A stretch of DNA of 64,000 nucleotides from Anaerolineales bacterium UBA6055 (lineage in GTDB: Bacteria > Chloroflexota > Anaerolineae > Aggregatilineales > Phototrophicaceae), in the NCBI GenBank assembly GCA_002428985.1, contig DIYL01000034.1:1-64000 (forward strand), given 5' to 3'. Below the pieces are notes generated by a model. It saw only the letters and a program-made list of their open reading frames with translations, ran no database searches and had not been told where the DNA came from. Positions 28,334 to 37,464 of this stretch are shown here, one piece after another. The position numbers were made by a program, and so were the translations under genes. Positions within the stretch are counted from its first letter, which is position 1; every line of letters begins with the position of its first letter.

Positions 28334-28673
28334 CAGTTTCCCTCTTCGTATACCACACGTGGGCTGATATATTGAATTAACATTCCTGTGCTCTTTTACC
28401 TGATGCTTGAGCTTTTACCAAGCCCCTGTTAGTTACTTTTAAGTATTGTACGTCATACCCTCTCAGACACTAAGCATTAAAATAAAAGTTAACCAAGTAG
28501 ATATTGCAACGGCTATTCGATAAGAATAACTGAGTAAGAGACGATAGGTGTTAACGTGGAATACAAGAATAAGGGATTTCAGAGAGTAACATAAATATGC
28601 CTTATGGCGATAAACGTACCTCTAAATTACGCTTATGATATTGCTGGTACATACAAAAATCGACGCAAGATGC
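28334..28673. other. Intergenic region between TniQ-fusion gene and cargo
   Basis: 340 bp with no gene. It separates the transposition operon (upstream on the minus strand) from the cargo genes. It should contain the 3' end of the tns transcript and a promoter for the 143-residue gene. I found no strong terminator and no copy of the 19-bp repeats seen at 40714-40754, so I see no evidence of a transposon end here. Confidence 0.4.
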
Positions 28674-30890
28674 TCAACTTTTCAAGTTGAGCCATTTCGT
28701 TAGATTACTTTTACGCACAAATTGAGAGTAACTGTCTGGGGCAACATATAAGTTTAACTCTTCATTGTCGATTGCCTGCAATAACGTTGACAGTTTAAGC
28801 GTGCGATGCTTTTGGAGAACAGATGCCACCGAAATGAAGTCTGTCTTTTGCCAAAAATCAGGATACAAATCGAACCACTTCGCCCTAGTGATACCATTAT
28901 ATGGAATAAAATTAGTATTCAAATATCTATTGAACACATCATGAATAAATCTAAAATCTGTGGAACACCAGTATCCAACCAACCACTTGGAATACAAGAT
29001 ACCAAATTCAGCCTCAAAGCCATATTGTTCTTGTTTAGGTTGTGCTATCCGATATTTACTCAGGTAGGTCATCAGCTTCGTGGTCGGATCGTCAAGAATC
29101 TCAACAGCATCTTGATACATCTCTGTTCTGCGTTGCACTGATGGACAGATATTCGCTACAGAATCCTGCCTCTTCACTGCATCAACTAAACCACAGATTG
29201 TGATAGCGATAACATTAAATGATTGACTTTGTAGATTTGTAACGTCGTGATTTCCTGAATCAATCCACTCGACTAATCGATTTTGGTACGGTATGAGAGT
29301 AGCAAAGTTTTCAACATGGCGTGCAATACTCTTACTGAAAGGCTCGCCACAAATTTGGCAGCGGTCTCGAATTATATCTTCAATGTTATATGCTTGACCG
29401 CATGTGGTACACGAATCTTGTAACCATGTACCATGAATATGGCAAATACAATATGGGTCCAAATGCCAAACATCCCGAATATAAATTGCTTCTTCCAGGC
29501 ATTTGATGCAGATACGTGGGTAATCGTTGACCAGTGCGGAAAACACACTGAACTTGAGAGTTGATTCGTCTTTACTATAATACTCCGCTTTAAGACGAAA
29601 CCATCGGTTAGCCAATGCTCGGACACTTAAATCATCAACCGGAATACGTGCCAACTGAGAAAGTAAATTCACAAGCTGGTTGTTAGGTTTATGACTCACT
29701 TGCGACTGGCTCAAATAAGGAAGATTCAGCGTGTACCTGAAGAACCTCAAAATGAATTCTAAATTCATATATCTACACGCAACAACCACACGTAACAGCC
29801 AACTTAGAAATGTTTCATCAGAAAATGGTTCAACGCGACGAATGAAGCCTGCAGTTGGGCGATCTGTTTGTGGTGTTATATCTAAGAGTTTATTACATGA
29901 AATATTTGGAGCCTCATAAATTTTGGCATCAAATTCTCGCTTAAATGGGTTGCTGGTAGCTGCCGATTCACTACTTAGTGTGTGACTTAATCTAATATCA
30001 TATGCCCATGCAAGGATACTCAAATCAACTACAGTTTGTTCCAGTTGTGTAGCACGCCCCTCTGCAAAAATGAAGAGGTTGATCATATTTCCAACTGTGC
30101 CTTTAGTCGCAGTGTAGATTCTCTCCAATAGTTTTTCACGTTTTGTTCTCCGTGTAATTTGGATACCAATCATATTAGCCGCATGGGACACAAATTCGTC
30201 AAATTCTGAGATTTGTGCTTTAAACCGCGACTTTGCAGTCCAATCTATGTGAAAAGGCTGAAAATCTACGACGGACGAGATGATTCGAAGTCGCAAACTT
30301 TTTGAAATTAGCCTATCCATTTGATCTGGCAATCCCATAAGTACGAAACATTTCCCACTCCTGCTTATGATTTCTGCGATAGCGTCCATCGCGTATTTAA
30401 CTGTTTTTTCATTGCCAACAGAGTCCAAATAATGGAAATCATCGAGTATAATATAGTCATCAACGGCTAATTGAATTACATCGATAACTCGTTGCATCAA
30501 GCCATCTATTTCTGTTTGTATTGTAAGCTTTTTAGAATCAATCGGTTCACCGTGCCAGATAGGAACTATTGGTTCGCTCAGCGAAATAAGAATGCTTCTC
30601 AGCAATTGAAGTAGTGTCGTTTCTGAAGGGATCTGAATCAAAGCACGTGGGATGTGATTGCCGTCTTGGTCAACATATGGTGGTGACTCTAGGATTTTTA
30701 CAGTCGCAAAGTGTGACTTGCCACAACCTGCAACACCCTTAATTACAACACAATGACCATTACTTGTTGCTTTTGCTTGTTCAAGGGTCTGCTCTATTGT
30801 GACTGAAATTTCGTCATAAATTGACAAAGGAATAGAGGTTACAGAATCAGGTTGCTCGATTGTAGTTAATCGATAGAAGATTTCGGTCAA
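28674..30890 (-). CDS. AAA+ ATPase-TniQ fusion (TnsC-like domain fused to TniQ/TnsD-like target selector)
   Basis: 738 residues. Residues 1-320 are a complete TnsC-like AAA+ module: Walker A GVAGCGKS (52-59), Walker B YIILDDFHYL (Asp 150-151), and a C-terminal lid sequence (KGTVGNMINLFIFAEG) closely resembling that of the neighbouring TnsC. From about residue 350 a TniQ domain begins (VEPFSDETFLSWLLRVV). It is followed by zinc-binding cysteines at about 461/464 (CIKC), 481/483 with a His (CICHIHG), 494/497 (CTTC) and 511/514 (CQIC), and a roughly 220-residue tail. TniQ links target recognition to TnsC in Tn7-like elements and binds Cascade in CASTs. Covalent fusion to a second AAA+ domain is, to my knowledge, not a standard CAST component. 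It is 37 bp downstream of tnsC. Confidence 0.9.
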   Translation of the reverse strand: MTEIFYRLTTIEQPDSVTSIPLSIYDEISVTIEQTLEQAKATSNGHCVVIKGVAGCGKSHFATVKILESPPYVDQDGNHIPRALIQIPSETTLLQLLRSILISLSEPIVPIWHGEPIDSKKLTIQTEIDGLMQRVIDVIQLAVDDYIILDDFHYLDSVGNEKTVKYAMDAIAEIISRSGKCFVLMGLPDQMDRLISKSLRLRIISSVVDFQPFHIDWTAKSRFKAQISEFDEFVSHAANMIGIQITRRTKREKLLERIYTATKGTVGNMINLFIFAEGRATQLEQTVVDLSILAWAYDIRLSHTLSSESAATSNPFKREFDAKIYEAPNISCNKLLDITPQTDRPTAGFIRRVEPFSDETFLSWLLRVVVACRYMNLEFILRFFRYTLNLPYLSQSQVSHKPNNQLVNLLSQLARIPVDDLSVRALANRWFRLKAEYYSKDESTLKFSVFSALVNDYPRICIKCLEEAIYIRDVWHLDPYCICHIHGTWLQDSCTTCGQAYNIEDIIRDRCQICGEPFSKSIARHVENFATLIPYQNRLVEWIDSGNHDVTNLQSQSFNVIAITICGLVDAVKRQDSVANICPSVQRRTEMYQDAVEILDDPTTKLMTYLSKYRIAQPKQEQYGFEAEFGILYSKWLVGYWCSTDFRFIHDVFNRYLNTNFIPYNGITRAKWFDLYPDFWQKTDFISVASVLQKHRTLKLSTLLQAIDNEELNLYVAPDSYSQFVRKSNLTKWLNLKS

Positions 30891-30927
30891 TGGTAAGAAT
30901 TTTCTGCTAAATTTGCTAAACTCAGAA

Positions 30928-31950
30928 CTATGTCATAAAGACTTGGTTGAGTGGAATATTAAAGGGATTCCTTCGCCCTAACAAATATTCTGTCTCACTT
31001 ACTTCCCCTGCATACGCTTTGAATTTCTTCTCATAAGCCTCAGACAAAACATCTAAACTAATCAATAAGCGTGTATTCGGATCTACTTCTATTGCAACGC
31101 CCTCACTCTTTTCATAAGCAACGCCTTCAGCAAATATCAATAAATTAATGATATGCCCTACCACGCCATCAGTTACATATTTAATTCGTCGCAAAAGTTC
31201 CATTTTTTCCCCACCATCACCTGTGAAGAGTTCTACACCAATTGTCAGCTCCGCCTTTGTTACAAACTCTGCAAATTTCCATAACTGTTCTCTGAAGCTA
31301 TCAGACTTTCGATCAATATGATGAGGGTTTATGTCTAACTGAAGTGGTTGTAGGTGAATTGTACTACGGAAAAGATTGCGGAGCTGCGAATCTTCATCCA
31401 ATACTTTACCAATAGTGTTAGGAATTCCCAGAATAACAAATGTTGTTTTGGATCTTTTGATAACATCAGCTAGGACTTGCGCGATTTCTTGACGACCATG
31501 TTCTGTATTCACATTCAAGAGATAATGTATATCATCTAAGATCACAAAATCTATAATGCACTCTTTAATCCGTTTTGCAAGCATAGCAATCATTGATGGT
31601 TGATGTCGCGAAATGTTATCAGGATGCTCTCCAAGAGAAATTAACATGTACTGAACTAATTCCAGCGGCGTTGCTTTAGATGGGACACGGACAAGCCAGA
31701 TTGGAATCACTGGCTTGTTGTCAATTAAGTATGGTGGATTATCCACAACCAACTGCTCTGCCATACGTGTTTTGCCGTATCTTGTGCCGCCTTCAATAGG
31801 CACACAATGCGGTTCACCAAATTTTTGAGTTGCTCTCACGCAGAATCTAATATCTCGAATTGTATCATCGTATATAGTATGTGTGATCGTCCGAAACTTC
31901 AGCGTCGGAACTTCTAGATCCGGCAATTTATTCGAGCGAGAATTGATCAT
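30928..31950 (-). CDS. tnsC: TnsC, AAA+ transposition regulator
   Basis: 340 residues, normal for short TnsC/TniB-type ATPases. Walker A is GGTRYGKT (54-61) and Walker B is FVILDDIHYL (Asp 139-140). The lid segment DGVVGHIINLLIFAEG is near 265. In Tn7-like elements TnsC oligomerises with ATP on DNA and bridges the target selector to the TnsAB transposase. It starts 4 bp after tnsB and precedes the AAA-TniQ fusion by 37 bp. Its sequence aligns by eye along nearly its whole length with residues 1-320 of that fusion, implying an old tandem duplication. Confidence 0.93.
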   Translation of the reverse strand: MINSRSNKLPDLEVPTLKFRTITHTIYDDTIRDIRFCVRATQKFGEPHCVPIEGGTRYGKTRMAEQLVVDNPPYLIDNKPVIPIWLVRVPSKATPLELVQYMLISLGEHPDNISRHQPSMIAMLAKRIKECIIDFVILDDIHYLLNVNTEHGRQEIAQVLADVIKRSKTTFVILGIPNTIGKVLDEDSQLRNLFRSTIHLQPLQLDINPHHIDRKSDSFREQLWKFAEFVTKAELTIGVELFTGDGGEKMELLRRIKYVTDGVVGHIINLLIFAEGVAYEKSEGVAIEVDPNTRLLISLDVLSEAYEKKFKAYAGEVSETEYLLGRRNPFNIPLNQVFMT

Positions 31951-31954
31951 CTAA

Positions 31955-34066
31955 TTATTTATCCCCGTCAAACCACTGAGTAGCATTTAGACGACTTTTG
32001 GCAAATATGTCAGACAACTCATCCTCTGTAAACGCCTCCGAACTTAAGATAGGACTTTCTGATGCTTTGTTTATCAGATCATGTGGCGAATTTAGTTGAT
32101 TCATCTCACGCGATGATCGACCATCTGTTTCGTAACGCGCCTTTTGTACGCTTGGTGCCTGCGAATTGAACACTTCTCGTAACTCACGTCGTACTCGAGC
32201 AAGAGCTTTTTCAGTGATTTTGGAGTTTGACCTTTTCAACATCCTTAAGATCACCTGATGCTTCCAGCTAGGTAGACCTCGCGTATACTCAGGGTGATGC
32301 GAGTATAGAGGAATATAAGTATTATCAATGTAATCATGCACATAAACCATATTAATATCCGTAGAAATAATTTTCACTTTTACCTTATGTGGTGGTAGTA
32401 TTGCACCGAGTAAATCTCTCCTCACGGGTGCAGCACCTGGATGCTCGCGAAAGTACTTGATAGTTTTACGAAACTTGACCAACTTATCTGAGTATTGATT
32501 GTTGTATCTTATGTAATTATCAAGCACACCTTTATCACTTAATTCTTTATATTTCGTCCGCCCTAACAATATACTAAGGTTATCAGCATTTGCAGGTAAG
32601 GCGGGCTCCCACCCTCCATCTATGAACTCGTGATAAATGCTATGTGGAGAAGCTCCATTTAAACCACTGTGACCATCCATATGGTAGAGATCAAAGCGCC
32701 ATTTGTTGAACTTTCTATCAAGTTCACTAAGGTAGACGCAAGCGACTTTTTTCGGATCATGTTTACCTAAATCGAGATAGTTAGACAATGTAGTACCTAG
32801 TCTTACATGCCAGAAACTTTGATTTATTGTTCGCAGGAAGCTCTCCACGTGAGCTTTACCTTCACCATGAAGTGTACCTGCTGTGAAGATAGTTGTTCCA
32901 AGTGCTGTCATACTGTCGATCATATGAGTATTTTTGAAACCTTTACCGCGGTCATGTAAGATTGCATAGGCAATACCATATAATTTTTGGATTTCATTTG
33001 TCGTTCCCCATCGCGTAATTGGGCTTTCCTTTGTGCAGATGACGTCATACAGTGTATCACTCACAGATTGCCAGCTCTCCGGCTCAAACCCTAAATAGTA
33101 ACCGACGATTACTCTGGTTTTAACATCGATCGCAATAATAAATGTAAGTCGCCCAATTGGTTCACCATCATCATTCACAACAATTAGATCAGTTTTTGTG
33201 CCATCTAGCTCTATCTGCTCTCTGGGATATCTGAGTTCTTCAAAAACACCATGTTGTTTGCTATCAATTAGCATACGTACTGAACCCCAATATTCTGCCG
33301 TACGCCTTTCATACTGTATCCTTGAAGCGCGTCTGTGCACTGTACGTATACTTGGTGCCTTCAAGGAGATGGCCGACGGATTCGCATCGTTGAATTCATC
33401 AACTAACAACTCTGTTTCTCCCAGAATTTCCCTTGCAGTTGCTCGAGGAGAAACTGCATCAATAGCCTCATAAACCTGTGCATCGGAATTTATGCGGGTG
33501 ATTCCAGGGGCACCGCAATTTTTGTAGTTTGGTACTAATGAGCGAAGATTACCATCGGATTTGATAAACATTGATACAAATCGTTCTAAAGATCGGGTAC
33601 TTTTTACCTTGAGCAATTTGAATTCTTCATCAGTCCATTCATCATTATTAACGTCATCTATTGCATTCTTTATGTCTTCCAATCGATCTTGATAAGACTT
33701 CTTTGTACGTTTTATACCCAATAAGGGATGTATCGCTTTTAAACGTATCTTTGCTTGCTCCCACGCGTGTGGTTCTATGTCATCAGGGGCTTCTATGTTA
33801 TATCTTGTTGAAAATGTTTCTCCCTCATTTAATTCTGCACCAGCGTCGCCCTTAATTTCAAATTTAATACAACCATCAAAAAGAGCTTTTACCAATAAGT
33901 CATGAGCTTTTGTATCTTTCAAGCCTGATTTGACATTGCGAAGTTCGACATAATCTTTCTCTTCAACTTTGAACCGATTCAGTACAATCCATTCATCAAA
34001 TTCCTGTGAATCTCGTGTTGACTTCCACGTAAATCTCTTATGTCGAACAAATCTGTGCAAAGACAT
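31955..34066 (-). CDS. tnsB: TnsB, DDE transposase of Tn7-like element
   Basis: About 703 residues (start taken at the second Met, 34066, which has AAAGGG at 7-base spacing; 34072 is possible). The rve catalytic core has all three acidic residues: Asp288 in QIELDGTKTD, Asp372 in AILHDRGKGF and Glu408 in GKAHVESFLRT, the last two separated by 35 residues as in the DDE family. An N-terminal helical DNA-binding part (1-270) and a C-terminal Mu-type barrel and TnsC-binding tail complete the expected architecture. It joins the 3' transposon ends to the target. It overlaps the end of tnsA by about 29-35 bp, indicating coupled translation. Confidence 0.95.
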   Translation of the reverse strand: MSLHRFVRHKRFTWKSTRDSQEFDEWIVLNRFKVEEKDYVELRNVKSGLKDTKAHDLLVKALFDGCIKFEIKGDAGAELNEGETFSTRYNIEAPDDIEPHAWEQAKIRLKAIHPLLGIKRTKKSYQDRLEDIKNAIDDVNNDEWTDEEFKLLKVKSTRSLERFVSMFIKSDGNLRSLVPNYKNCGAPGITRINSDAQVYEAIDAVSPRATAREILGETELLVDEFNDANPSAISLKAPSIRTVHRRASRIQYERRTAEYWGSVRMLIDSKQHGVFEELRYPREQIELDGTKTDLIVVNDDGEPIGRLTFIIAIDVKTRVIVGYYLGFEPESWQSVSDTLYDVICTKESPITRWGTTNEIQKLYGIAYAILHDRGKGFKNTHMIDSMTALGTTIFTAGTLHGEGKAHVESFLRTINQSFWHVRLGTTLSNYLDLGKHDPKKVACVYLSELDRKFNKWRFDLYHMDGHSGLNGASPHSIYHEFIDGGWEPALPANADNLSILLGRTKYKELSDKGVLDNYIRYNNQYSDKLVKFRKTIKYFREHPGAAPVRRDLLGAILPPHKVKVKIISTDINMVYVHDYIDNTYIPLYSHHPEYTRGLPSWKHQVILRMLKRSNSKITEKALARVRRELREVFNSQAPSVQKARYETDGRSSREMNQLNSPHDLINKASESPILSSEAFTEDELSDIFAKSRLNATQWFDGDK

Positions 34067-34727
34067 GAGCATCCCTTTCTAATTCATCTGCTTCGTTGGC
34101 TAGCCAAATATGTGTGTTGGTAGTAAATAGCTGTTCACTTTGAATATCACAACCAATCTTCCTATCCCACATCAGACGTAAGATACTAGTCAGTGCTTTT
34201 TCAGGATGTCTCGGTAAAATTTGATAAGCTAACTGACCAATGGTGAGGTTTTTGCCAGATAAGACACTCTGATAGGCTTCTTGGACAATGGGACTAATCT
34301 CATAACGCGCGTGGTAATGTAAATCAAAGACATTGCTAAAAACATTCTTCTTATGAAGTGATTCATCCGTTATGAATACAAAACGCTTGTTTAAATCTGA
34401 AGCTACATGACTGGCAATTGGAGCATATTTCTCTAAATCCACTAACCCTGCTGGCTTTATCTCGATGACTACAGGTATTGGTTCGCCAATAATAATAGCT
34501 TCAACATCTGGAGTGTATTTTCGTTTTCGTTTTGTATCTGGATGTCGATAATGCGTGGAAAATGGTTGTGCTTCGTATATAGAGACAACCAATAGAAACT
34601 CAAGGATAATAAAGCAACAATATTCTAAATAACTCTCAAAGGGTACCGCCCGCTTCATTTTTTTGCTGGGAAACCACCCATTTATATTCCCAATTCTAGG
34701 GTCGTGTCTGGATTTACGGACTGGCAT
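34038..34727 (-). CDS. tnsA: TnsA, endonuclease subunit of Tn7-like transposase
   Basis: 229 residues. The PD-(D/E)xK core is intact: Glu31 in VPFESYLEY, Asp74 in KYTPDVEAI, and Glu89-Lys91 in VVIEIKP. The C-terminal half is a winged-helix-like domain (TSILRLMWDRKIGCDI). TnsA cuts the 5' ends so the element moves by cut-and-paste. A stand-alone TnsA (not fused to TnsB) distinguishes this from TnsAB-fusion CASTs and from type V-K CASTs, which lack TnsA. It is the first gene of the minus-strand transposition operon. Confidence 0.93.
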   Translation of the reverse strand: MPVRKSRHDPRIGNINGWFPSKKMKRAVPFESYLEYCCFIILEFLLVVSIYEAQPFSTHYRHPDTKRKRKYTPDVEAIIIGEPIPVVIEIKPAGLVDLEKYAPIASHVASDLNKRFVFITDESLHKKNVFSNVFDLHYHARYEISPIVQEAYQSVLSGKNLTIGQLAYQILPRHPEKALTSILRLMWDRKIGCDIQSEQLFTTNTHIWLANEADELERDAHVFAQICST

Positions 34728-34881
34728 TTCATACTCGCATTCTCATTTTATACTAATGATAATACAAGCGTTCATTATTTGTAAAATTACTATCTCCTTG
34801 TTCAAAAGAGGTCAACACTTTTCAAGACTCAATTACTTCACTGTGTGAACTATCATTCTGCTGGTTTTTGGAGTCCAGTTG

Positions 34882-35229
34882 TCAAACTTTATCTGCCAGT
34901 GCATCAATTAGTGTTTTCATCGTTTTTGCAACAATTCGTTGAGATTTGGCATCTAATGTCGGTAATTCTTTCAAAATTGACTTAAGTTCTGGTTCAATAT
35001 TGTCTTCATTAGATAGTTTGGCATCACTTGCCAACAGATCATCTATTCCAACACCCAAAACATTTGCCACAACAATCACTACTGACAATTTGTAGTCTAC
35101 TTGCATGTTACGTTCCATTCGCGAGATTACAGACTGTGCAATACCTGCTTGGTTCGCCAATTCTGTTTGATCCATCTGTTTTTGCTTTCTCAAGGCGGCA
35201 ATTTTATTTCCGTCAATCCAATTTGACAC
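34882..35229 (-). CDS. XRE-family HTH transcriptional regulator
   Basis: 115 residues. The HTH_3 domain covers residues 8-65 (IAALRKQKQMDQTELANQAG, IAQSVISRMERN, VANVLGVGIDDLLA), with a short helical C-terminus. The GTG start at 35229 is supported by AGGAGG five bases upstream; the nearby ATG is out of frame. It lies between the minus-strand tns operon and the plus-strand cas operon. XRE regulators in this position in characterised CASTs control expression of cas/tniQ genes or atypical crRNAs. Here a similar role is inferred. Confidence 0.88.
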   Translation of the reverse strand: MSNWIDGNKIAALRKQKQMDQTELANQAGIAQSVISRMERNMQVDYKLSVVIVVANVLGVGIDDLLASDAKLSNEDNIEPELKSILKELPTLDAKSQRIVAKTMKTLIDALADKV

Positions 35230-35679
35230 ATAATCCTCCTCACGTGTTATGAGAAAGACTTTAGTGCCTTTTCATATTATGTCATTCAAGATAATATTAT
35301 GCACAAAGAGATATTTCAACACTTTGACGACGAGAGTTAAACGTTTCTTGCATCTACAATTAACTTCTTCTAATCAGAATGTCATATTGAGCTCGAAATC
35401 AGTTTAGTAATAAACTATTAAATAGGATTATTAGATTCACGTCTTATGACTAAAAAATCAATTCTAAAATCTGCTGCACCAAAACAAATCTATTCCAACA
35501 TGGCTGTGCAACACTGCTCTGAAATCTATATGATACCTAGGTAAGGGATATGCTGAATGCCTGTGAGGATCTTCTCATTGATACACTAAGAATGCAAACA
35601 GGTTAGACTCCCAATGTTGTCAACCGATCAACATTGAGTAAATTAATACCAAAATATAATTGTTTTTACCGATAGAATT
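35230..35679. promoter_or_regulatory. Intergenic control region upstream of cas operon, with inverted repeat
   Basis: 450 bp between the divergent regulator and cas8. It is AT-rich and has no gene. A perfect 8-bp inverted repeat, CAATGTTG (35612-35619) and CAACATTG (35629-35636) with a 9-base spacer, lies about 45-70 bp upstream of the cas8 start. It is a good candidate binding site for the adjacent XRE regulator. The cas promoter is probably around here; no clear -35/-10 pair was identified. Confidence 0.45.
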
Positions 35680-37464
35680 ATGCTTGAACAAAGACAAACA
35701 ACTAATCTATATATTCGTAAATCGACAGATATCATGCAGCCAATCCTCCTGTTATATGGGATTGCTGAATTGTTGTACCAGACCTTACCTAAGAATCTCT
35801 GCGAGTCCATGGTTTTGCGGGATTGGGGACACTCATATGTAATAGAATTAAATATAGAAATCTATAAGCTAATCGAGATTTTGCAAATAGTAGAGTTGCC
35901 ACATCTAATACCAGCAATATTGAAGCCACTTCCCAAATCACAACGTGATCAACTTGAGTCTGGGGCACAGCTAGAAAGCATAATTCAGAAGTATGTTCCA
36001 ATCCAATTCACAGGTGAAATTATTCATTATTATCCCATCAAGCAACAACCAGATGGGAAAAATGATGTTTGGGATGATTCCCGTTATCCAATCTGGGCGC
36101 ATATTTGCTCACACTTTGTCCGCGGCAAAAGTATGACAAAAACTTACCCTTTGGCTGTACATATATGGCATGCTCATCAGAAATCACATAACGGAGCACA
36201 GTTGTTGTCACTAATCGTGACCACTTTGGCAAATGCAGGAAATAATCTAGGGGATGTAGCGAATAGATGGGTGCATGAAATCAAACCAACTCTGAACTAT
36301 GATAGTCAGTTTGAGAACTTTGACTGGGGTGGGTCACGAAAGAAATTATCAATGTTATCTTTGATCTCTCCCGGAAACGTTCGAGGTCTCGGATCACCAA
36401 CAATTAGCAGATCATTCGTTAGACGACAACCAACAGATTTCTGGCTGATAGTGTATCTGAGTTTGGCAGGTTTTGTTCATTCTAGTTTTCCCTATAAAAA
36501 TCACAAAGATATATTCGTTAATATACCAATTTTTGAGGATGATTGTAGATATACGGACATGCGAGATTTAGTGTCAAAATGTCGCAAAGATTATCATTTA
36601 CGTAAAGCTTATACTCTTGGTGAGCAAATTGCTAGTTCTACAATAAATCTTTACCACCTAGTAAATTATTACACTTTTATGGAATCGCGGGAAATAGCCA
36701 TAAGTCAGTTTAAGATGCTGTCTATTGAGTATAAGTATGTAACAAGTCATATCCCAGGAGGCTTCAAGATTTATCCACTTACTTGGAAGTCATTACAAAA
36801 TAGAGAGCATATCGATTGGATAAAACTATTCTTTTCTCAAATTCAAAAAATTCTACAAATTGATGAAATAGATAAGCCCCATTTTACTGAGTTACTTGTC
36901 AATTTTATCCAATCAGGAGCGATTGAGGATTGCTTGAGATTTTTGAACTCATGGTATTCTCAACCGTATAAGATTTATTCTCAGATCTCTTTTTCACTGA
37001 AGCAAATCAGAGGGTTGCATAAAATCTGTAAACCAGAGGTGAACATATCTATGTCAACAAAATACTCAAAGATATTTAAGAATCCAGGATTCCTTAGCAT
37101 TGCACGCGCAATTAATCACTGCACGACCTATGCTGCATATGTAGAAGGCGAAACTAAAAAACAATATCCGTTTAAAATACGGAAAGAGTTAAGACGTGAA
37201 TTGCTTCATGTTCGACATGACCCAATTGCTTTCATAGATAAATTAGGCGAATTCATTATTGATTACCAAGATGAAAGTGGCGAGCTAAGAAAAAAGGGGC
37301 ATATCAGACATAAGGTTTCACTAGAAGATGTGACTAACATGATGAGGCTTTTTGATGAATTTGGCATAGAAGTAGTTTCTCAACTACTTCTTGTTGCAGG
37401 TTATGTTACACATTATCCAAGCAAGACAGATGGAATTGAGCAAACTAAGGAGACTCAATTATGA
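35680..37464 (+). CDS. cas8: Cas8-like large subunit of a type I Cascade
   Basis: 594 residues, called Cas8 by position (first gene of a cas8-cas7-cas5-cas6 operon) and size; I see no diagnostic motif and no HD or GGDEF domain, so it is not a Cas3 or an intact Cas10d. The C-terminal 130 residues (ARAINHCTTYAAYVEGET, KELRRELLHVRHDPIAFIDK) form a helical region that may serve as the small-subunit (Cas11-like) part. No separate small-subunit gene is present, though internal translation is possible. Start 35680 is uncertain: there is no clear ribosome site, and ATG 35734 (MQPILLLYGIAEL) is an alternative. Overlaps cas7 by 4 bp (ATGA). Confidence 0.72.
   Translation: MLEQRQTTNLYIRKSTDIMQPILLLYGIAELLYQTLPKNLCESMVLRDWGHSYVIELNIEIYKLIEILQIVELPHLIPAILKPLPKSQRDQLESGAQLESIIQKYVPIQFTGEIIHYYPIKQQPDGKNDVWDDSRYPIWAHICSHFVRGKSMTKTYPLAVHIWHAHQKSHNGAQLLSLIVTTLANAGNNLGDVANRWVHEIKPTLNYDSQFENFDWGGSRKKLSMLSLISPGNVRGLGSPTISRSFVRRQPTDFWLIVYLSLAGFVHSSFPYKNHKDIFVNIPIFEDDCRYTDMRDLVSKCRKDYHLRKAYTLGEQIASSTINLYHLVNYYTFMESREIAISQFKMLSIEYKYVTSHIPGGFKIYPLTWKSLQNREHIDWIKLFFSQIQKILQIDEIDKPHFTELLVNFIQSGAIEDCLRFLNSWYSQPYKIYSQISFSLKQIRGLHKICKPEVNISMSTKYSKIFKNPGFLSIARAINHCTTYAAYVEGETKKQYPFKIRKELRRELLHVRHDPIAFIDKLGEFIIDYQDESGELRKKGHIRHKVSLEDVTNMMRLFDEFGIEVVSQLLLVAGYVTHYPSKTDGIEQTKETQL

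Noticed and set aside
30930..30947. TGTCATAAAG at the end of tnsC, matching the first 10 bp of the candidate right-end repeat read inward.
   Set aside because: It is inside the tnsC coding end, the match stops after 10 bp, and no further repeats follow; chance is likely.
35680..37464. Assigning the Cascade to type I-D, with this gene as Cas10d.
   Set aside because: No palm/GGDEF or HD signature is visible and the Cas7 looks DevR-like, not Csc2-like; subtype left open.
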